Below are positions 28,301-32,291 of a stretch of DNA of 32,291 bases, piece after piece. Position 1 is the stretch's first letter. Every line of letters starts with the position of its first letter. The notes beneath the pieces were generated by a model that was given only the letters and a program-made list of their open reading frames with translations, had not been told where the DNA came from and ran no database searches. The translations under genes were made by a program, and so were the position numbers. Where the stretch lies: NCBI GenBank assembly GCA_014730005.1, contig WJIY01000021.1, positions 1 to 32,291 on the forward strand, in the 5' to 3' direction. The stretch is from Candidatus Babelota bacterium. Lineage in GTDB: Bacteria; Babelota; Babeliae; Babelales; UASB340.

Positions 28301-29893
28301 GCACCACCAGTAGATATTGGAAATCCGCCAGATCTTTTTGAGGAATATCAAAAAAAATATCAAACTTTTTTAGAAAGTTCACGTAAGTTAATATTTTTAA
28401 CACCTTTTACATATTGGTTTTTTCATCAAGATTCAAAACAAATTATGATCAAAGATGAAGTGGGTAATCAAAAGGCTATTGCACAAACGGCTAAAAAAGG
28501 AGTGAAGGATTATCCTTTTACAATTACTATTAATGCTGCTGGTGATCCTATTCCTCAATTAGAATGGCAACCTGAAGAAACTGGATTGCGAAAGGGTTTA
28601 AAATTTGGAGGAGCAATGCTTTCTTCTGTTAGCGGAGCTGCAGGCGCTATTCCAGATCCTAGAGCACAGGCGGCTGCAGCTGCAGGAATGGCTGTAGGTG
28701 AGGTTGCACAAATAACTTCACAGATGCTGGGTGGAACAGTTGAAGGAATTCGAACTGAAGCATATGTTAGAAAAACACCAGCTGCTTATTCTGATCCTGA
28801 AATTGCAGCAAATAATCAAAGAATTCAAGCTTTAATGGCAAATATTCGCAAAGTTAATCCTCAAAATTCGGCACATTTTAAATATATGATTGATTTATAC
28901 CGTGAACTAATTTTATTAATTGTTAGTCCAGATAATGTTGATGATGTATTAAAAGATCAGATATTTAATGATTTAAGAAATTTAATAAAATATCATACAA
29001 CGCATTCACCTGAAACTTATAATTCATTAATAAATATGTTGTTAAAAGCACATAATAATAGATTTTTATTTACACTAAGAGGAGATGAAACAAAAAGAAA
29101 TTATATTTTTGCAGGTATAAATGATGTTGCAAAAACTTTGTTTCGATCCGAAAATGAGTTTGAAATAGAAGAGCTTTTAGGTGAATATTTATGGTTAAAG
29201 CAGGAGCTGCCTGAAGCTGGTAATGGTTCGATAACATTTAAAGTGAATGGAGAAAAAGATGTCTTTGTGGCATTTAGTTCGGAAGTTGGTAAAGTTCGTG
29301 ATACACAAAAAACTATACCTATGTATGAATTAATAATTGGTACCAGAAATAATACTGCAAGTATTTTTAGATTAGAGAATAAAGGTTTTGAAATTCCAGG
29401 TGCTATTATTGCTGCCAATGTTAAACCAAAAGCTGTTCTTGAATTGGGCAAATATAGAAAATTTTGGTTTAGTATAACAACGAGCAAAATTGATGGTAAA
29501 AAAAGAGCTGTTTTATCATTTGGACATGATGATATGAGAAAGGAAAATACATTGCTTGAATGGACTGATACTCAGCCTTTTGAAAATATTAAATATGTGG
29601 GTATAGGTAGTTGGGAATCATTGTTTTCAATAAAAGATATCAAAATTGGACCTCCGGTAGGACAAATTTATGAACAAGATATGTTTCCTATTTGGCAGGG
29701 TGCACGTGAAGGAGCTCCCCCTTATTCTAAATGGATTGAGCATTGGAAACAGATACAAGTACAAACAGCTAAAACTAAAACAGATGAATTAAAATCCAGT
29801 TCAATGAAACAAGAAAATCAAATAGCAACTGTTGCAAAAAATATTTTGGAAAAAATTTGGGATAATATTTTTCCAAAATATTATCAAAGTTAG
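25388..29893 (+). CDS. Giant exported mosaic protein (1501 aa) with three farnesoic-acid-methyltransferase-like modules, beta-trefoil-like modules and a DUF3395-like domain
   Basis: AGGAGG ribosome-binding site and signal peptide. Three related modules ending in KFQKYWVSVNNGIVLVGKG.../IPFWICFDKGLILVGKGWPGDNIFLSWKD.../YRKFWFSITTSK...; trefoil-like GSVIRLENLHSKQNLNF and GSIIALKTNENKYLSV; DUF3395-like ILEATYGTSQKVYNVANIVQSLVDG...LFGDPTRGEEKVLNITYK. Confidence 0.78.
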   Translation: MIFKKIFYFFSLLTLLLNITIYEQTLNSQTAKLLRITNDTEYQILFEESVIVPPRKTLSSAPLPATIPKEQPGISIQGTGKRVEPFFTGQVIDLYPLLGMGWGWLDEEYLRAQVTVVFQAKTESDIRIALHNKFSTDPIYVIIIGGDGNTRSSILKNGVVKSSITRDENPDAMVSIIRGQESGAYIPFWICFDKGLILVGKGWPGDNIFLSWKDPKPNLFINKIGLGSGSQQVRYTNVLLLPPVITFPPTASYDSIPVKPIEEKKEEVQLSSDKFIRYGSIVRIKHIQSDQGLKVYVPTPKVIVAGQSDLWTIKGPHGKPDSYRYGEQIRSGSVIRLENLHSKQNLNFKENVEVVGQGGIGNDYDNWIVDIPETKKGSILEVGKNFYLINEQTKKNLVFSGGSLVSALDVKDNSALWKISFNQDPITSIDLPTGSIIALKTNENKYLSVQPKATDVQAPMRYGDNIILKNTKDIIIEGESKIIEQYLAADGAQRVFASPKQQRWKILNFTDPSSLEEIRYGDIVILQTTFEKFLGKIDKDQLIPAFEKPVRAISFVITDPQNPLNRNVVLKGDKVAFESIGRSYISNLIGTTISLKQYIGTNEIWEIIKEGEEIKGEVSRVLVDPKNSSSQNFASRFRVLRSGEEIGLQSMFNNKNLTSSKKYGWELITQKSDLFYKNDKSQKFLIQKIGEDYFLVSLSTNGVIDYEGKTGSLGKPNKYTANTIFKLEIISKPDIEILEATYGTSQKVYNVANIVQSLVDGSKLIIPAGQKSKVDLFGDPTRGEEKVLNITYKKIDQDLTKIAITDNEPLMLGIQDEFAKTGIVNFSSGTNGVYFWLPYSFRVAGRGTVSFLTNAIDDLYIAFSDSAEPVWGTDKEFYEIGIGVKNNSEIVLRKKHKSNQLSYASTPDVISSDGKFQKYWVSVNNGIVLVGKGEIGQGLLLAYKDLDSILNINTIGVSNGEKAVEYKEFNFAPPVDIGNPPDLFEEYQKKYQTFLESSRKLIFLTPFTYWFFHQDSKQIMIKDEVGNQKAIAQTAKKGVKDYPFTITINAAGDPIPQLEWQPEETGLRKGLKFGGAMLSSVSGAAGAIPDPRAQAAAAAGMAVGEVAQITSQMLGGTVEGIRTEAYVRKTPAAYSDPEIAANNQRIQALMANIRKVNPQNSAHFKYMIDLYRELILLIVSPDNVDDVLKDQIFNDLRNLIKYHTTHSPETYNSLINMLLKAHNNRFLFTLRGDETKRNYIFAGINDVAKTLFRSENEFEIEELLGEYLWLKQELPEAGNGSITFKVNGEKDVFVAFSSEVGKVRDTQKTIPMYELIIGTRNNTASIFRLENKGFEIPGAIIAANVKPKAVLELGKYRKFWFSITTSKIDGKKRAVLSFGHDDMRKENTLLEWTDTQPFENIKYVGIGSWESLFSIKDIKIGPPVGQIYEQDMFPIWQGAREGAPPYSKWIEHWKQIQVQTAKTKTDELKSSSMKQENQIATVAKNILEKIWDNIFPKYYQS
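29840..29882. repeat. Perfect 15-nt inverted repeat inside the 3' end of the 1501-aa CDS (possible intragenic terminator for the convergent pair)
   Basis: AATATTTTGGAAAAA (29840-29854), 13-nt spacer, TTTTTCCAAAATATT (29868-29882). The downstream gene is convergent and its stop lies about 25 nt beyond the right arm. Confidence 0.6.
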
Positions 29894-29907
29894 AAATCAT
29901 TTTTTAT

Positions 29908-30720
29908 TTAGAAAGGGTTGCTATGTTCGGCTGCCGATAAAAATAAATCGGCAATTTTTTTAAATTCTTCTTCTGATTTTTTTTTCAATAAATCTTTGAT
30001 TAATGTATTTTGAATTAAATATTGATGTATAAAAGTCCAATGAATACATTTATCGTTTGAAAAACGTTTAGAGCAATCTATAACATCTTTAATTTGATTA
30101 TAAGGATCGTCTAGTTTTGAATTATTTGAAGTAAGCGAAGCTAAGATAATTAGATGGGTTAATGTATTTTGATAATCCTCTTTATATATATAGTGTCTTA
30201 AGGAACTAATTAAAACTCTGGGTAAATATGTATTATTAGCAATACGTTCTTTATTTGTAATTAAATTATCAATTTCCTTTTTTTTCAATATATATATACG
30301 TTTATATTGATCTTGTGTGTCCAATAGTTTTTGAATTTCTTTGTTATTTATCATCGAGGTAAGCAAATTGAGTAAACGATAATTTATTTGTTCATTTAAT
30401 ATCTCCGTTAGTTCGTTAATTTGTGATTTGGGATCTTTTAGTTCAATTTTTTGTTGATTTGCTAAAAACAAGATTTGATTTAAATTTTGCACAGTATGAA
30501 AATCATCATTTTTCGCATAATGAATAATACTTTCAATTAGGTTAGAACTTATTGAATCACTTATACGTGAATCATATGGCTTTAAAAGGTTATAATTTTG
30601 TGCCAAATTAGATATGTATTCTTGATGCATAATTATAGAAAATACTTTTAATGGCATAAATAAATTGATGCTTATTAAAATTATTAAAACAGTTTTTTGA
30701 ATTTTTTTTAAATTTTTCAT
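29908..30720 (-). CDS. Exported protein of unknown function
   Basis: Long ORF with signal-like N-terminus MKNLKKIQKTVLIILISINLFMPLKVFS. Confidence 0.65.
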   Translation of the reverse strand: MKNLKKIQKTVLIILISINLFMPLKVFSIIMHQEYISNLAQNYNLLKPYDSRISDSISSNLIESIIHYAKNDDFHTVQNLNQILFLANQQKIELKDPKSQINELTEILNEQINYRLLNLLTSMINNKEIQKLLDTQDQYKRIYILKKKEIDNLITNKERIANNTYLPRVLISSLRHYIYKEDYQNTLTHLIILASLTSNNSKLDDPYNQIKDVIDCSKRFSNDKCIHWTFIHQYLIQNTLIKDLLKKKSEEEFKKIADLFLSAAEHSNPF

Positions 30721-30888
30721 AATTTAATTTTAAGATTTTTAAGATATTTTTTACAATAGTTTAAAATAATTGTGTATTTTTAAAAGAAATAAAATTTTTA
30801 TTAAAAATAAAACGATTGATAGTTTTTTAAAATTGAATTCGTTTTTAAGTGTTAATTTATTATGCAATGTAATGTAAATTGAAATTAA

Positions 30889-30907
30889 TAACGCGAGTTC
30901 GATAACT
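30889..30907. repeat. Outermost imperfect inverted repeat, left copy
   Basis: TAACGCGAGTTCGATAACT; 15/19 match to the reverse complement of 31864-31882, all four differences being transitions. Confidence 0.5.
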
Positions 30908-31043
30908 GATAATCTCAAAAAAATCTATTCTACAAGCCCTTAGATGCAGTTTTACCTTTCCGTCATTCCGAGTTATTTTTGCTTTGCAAAATCGTATCAA
31001 AAGATTATCCCTCTTATCCCACATAGCTTTAGCAAAGTAGGAA

Positions 31044-31205
31044 ATGGCCACCATAGTTTACTGGTCAAACATAGTGTTCTTGCAAACAATAGAAGCGGCG
31101 GTGGATGTATCACAAGGAATATGGTGTTTGCAAATCACTCAAGGTAACTATGCATTACCCACCTATTTTACTAATCCAATGCAGGCTTGGAATAAAAAGA
31201 GATAA
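31044..31205 (+). other. Short open reading frame (53 aa), uncertain coding status or relic
   Basis: Reads MATIVYWSNIVFLQTIEAAVDVSQGIWCLQITQGNYALPTYFTNPMQAWNKKR then TAA. Below the ORF-track cutoff. Composition looks protein-like, but it lies inside the repeat-rich segment. Confidence 0.3.
31147..31162. repeat. Middle inverted repeat, left copy
   Basis: ACTATGCATTACCCAC; perfect 16-nt reverse complement of 31802-31817. Weaker similarity continues toward the cassette on both sides. Confidence 0.7.
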
Positions 31206-31244
31206 TTAGTAAAGTTTATTTTTTAAATTATTATTTTGTAGAAA

Positions 31245-31329
31245 CTACTACTCCGTTCGCCCTGCCTGCGCGTCGAAGCCTTGGCGAAGACGTGAGGGAG
31301 CCCGTCGTAGTCGGGCGAGTCGAATGGGT
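31245..31329. repeat. GC-rich long inverted repeat, left arm (85 nt)
   Basis: CTACTACTCCGTTCGCCCTGCCTGCGCGTCGAAGCC...GTCGTAGTCGGGCGAGTCGAATGGGT; identical to the reverse complement of 31659-31754 except for an 11-nt gap. Confidence 0.95.
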
Positions 31330-31361
31330 CTTGTTTAAATGAATATGGAATAAATATTAAA

Positions 31362-31751
31362 ATGCTAAATTTTTATGTGTACATTTTAAAATGTTGTGAT
31401 GGTTCTTATTATACAGGCCATACCGATAATATTGAAAAAAGACTTTCTGAACATGTTGCTGGTTCTATAAAATGTTATACAAGCAATAAGTTACCAGTAA
31501 AGTTAGTATTTATGGAAAACTTTTCATCCAGATATGAAGCATTGTGCGCCGAACGAAAAATTAAGAAATGGACTAAAAAGAAAAAAGAAATTTTAATTAC
31601 TAAAGGTTGGAAAGCAATGGAAGGAATTAATGCAAAACTAAGAAAAACATATAATAAAACCCATTCGACTCGCCCGACTTCGCTAAGGCTACGACGGGCT
31701 CCCTCACGTCTTCGCCAAGGCTTCGACGCGCAGGCAGGGCGAACGGAGTAG
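31362..31751 (+). CDS. GIY-YIG nuclease family protein with repeat-encoded C-terminal tail
   Basis: VYILKCCDGSYYTGHTDNIEKRLSEHVAG...RYEALCAERKIKKWTKKKKEILI is a classic single-domain GIY-YIG (UPF0213/YhbQ-like). The last residues (..STRPTSLRLRRAPSRLRQGFDAQAGRTE) and the stop are encoded by the right inverted-repeat arm. Confidence 0.92.
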   Translation: MLNFYVYILKCCDGSYYTGHTDNIEKRLSEHVAGSIKCYTSNKLPVKLVFMENFSSRYEALCAERKIKKWTKKKKEILITKGWKAMEGINAKLRKTYNKTHSTRPTSLRLRRAPSRLRQGFDAQAGRTE

Positions 31752-31754
31752 TAG
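31659..31754. repeat. GC-rich long inverted repeat, right arm (96 nt)
   Basis: ACCCATTCGACTCGCCCGACTTCGCTAAGGCTACGACGGGCTCCCTCACG...GGAGTAGTAG; reverse complement of 31245-31329 plus 11 nt. Confidence 0.95.
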
Positions 31755-31801
31755 GATTATTTATTTCTTTTTCCTAAGCTCTTTTCAAATTAGCAAAAGA
31801 T

Positions 31802-31817
31802 GTGGGTAATGCATAGT
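31802..31817. repeat. Middle inverted repeat, right copy
   Basis: GTGGGTAATGCATAGT; perfect reverse complement of 31147-31162. Confidence 0.7.
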
Positions 31818-31863
31818 CAAGGTAAGTGGATTTATAGATATGCAATTTATTTCATTGCAAAAT

Positions 31864-31882
31864 AATTATCGAGTTTGCGTTA
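31864..31882. repeat. Outermost imperfect inverted repeat, right copy
   Basis: AATTATCGAGTTTGCGTTA, partner of 30889-30907. Confidence 0.5.
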
Positions 31883-31892
31883 AATAAATGTT

Positions 31893-32291
31893 TTAAGTTG
31901 CAAGTTCCGCAGTAAGAATAGAATTAATTTTATTATATTTACTAATTTCAGATGTTAATCGATTTATCTGATTTTCTATTCGTAATGCTATTTTTTCTCT
32001 AATTTCTCGTTGATCAGGAGTTTGCTGATTTATTACAGTTGTACTTTGATAATTAGAAGTTATTTTTTGAAAAATTTCAGTTTTCCAAGTAGTTGGAACT
32101 GTCCAATTTTCCATACGAGTATCGATAGCACTTATCCTTTCTAGGACAGAGTTAATGATAGATTGTTTTAATGTTGGAAGTTGAGTATTTTCAATTAAAT
32201 AACTTTTTTTTCCACGCATATTTTGAGTGGTTTCAAGTAATTGCTTTTGTGTGATTTGTTCTTGTATTTGATCTTCTTGTGCCATTGGTTG
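31893..32291 (-). CDS. C-terminal part of a Gln-rich protein of unknown function (probably continues past the window end)
   Basis: The frame stays open upstream of the ORF-track ATG (..QPMAQEDQIQEQITQKQ), so the true start is probably beyond 32291. Confidence 0.55.
   Translation of the reverse strand, partial: QPMAQEDQIQEQITQKQLLETTQNMRGKKSYLIENTQLPTLKQSIINSVLERISAIDTRMENWTVPTTWKTEIFQKITSNYQSTTVINQQTPDQREIREKIALRIENQINRLTSEISKYNKINSILTAELAT

Noticed and set aside
29101-29487. Minus-strand ORF 29101-29487
   Set aside because: Antisense within the third FAMeT-like module of the 1501-aa gene.
30860-31147. ORFs 30860-31054 (-) and 30944-31147 (+)
   Set aside because: They overlap each other in a repeat-like segment and have no recognisable domain; more likely incidental frames in repeat DNA.
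31245-31754. CRISPR array or classical IS element interpretation of the GC-rich repeats
   Set aside because: Only two copies, inverted rather than direct, no spacers; no transposase and no clear target-site duplication seen.

Overview
AT-rich bacterial chromosome segment. Gene content and the style of the exported proteins suggest an intracellular or protist-associated lineage, most likely Candidatus Dependentiae/TM6 (inference, not tested). Housekeeping genes recognised from motifs: uppP/bacA-like, ftsK, murF, a heparinase II/III-family gene directly downstream of pgk, an FtsX/LolC-E-type permease, rpiB and ileS. About half of the remaining CDSs look exported (N-terminal signal peptide or lipobox). 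They include a tandem paralog pair, an ankyrin protein, an AAA_28-like P-loop ATPase with a signal-like N-terminus, and a divergent locus encoding two very large mosaic proteins (767 aa ORF and 1501 aa). Those two appear built from beta-trefoil, tectonin-propeller, DUF3395-like and farnesoic-acid-methyltransferase-like modules. The most unusual DNA structure is at 30.9-31.9 kb. There a small GIY-YIG nuclease gene is enclosed by long, near-perfect, GC-rich inverted repeats. One arm encodes the protein's C-terminal tail and stop codon. The cassette is nested inside further, older-looking inverted repeats, one pair of which differs by an exact 7-nt inversion. No rRNA, tRNA or CRISPR array was recognised. 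Both window ends cut through CDSs.
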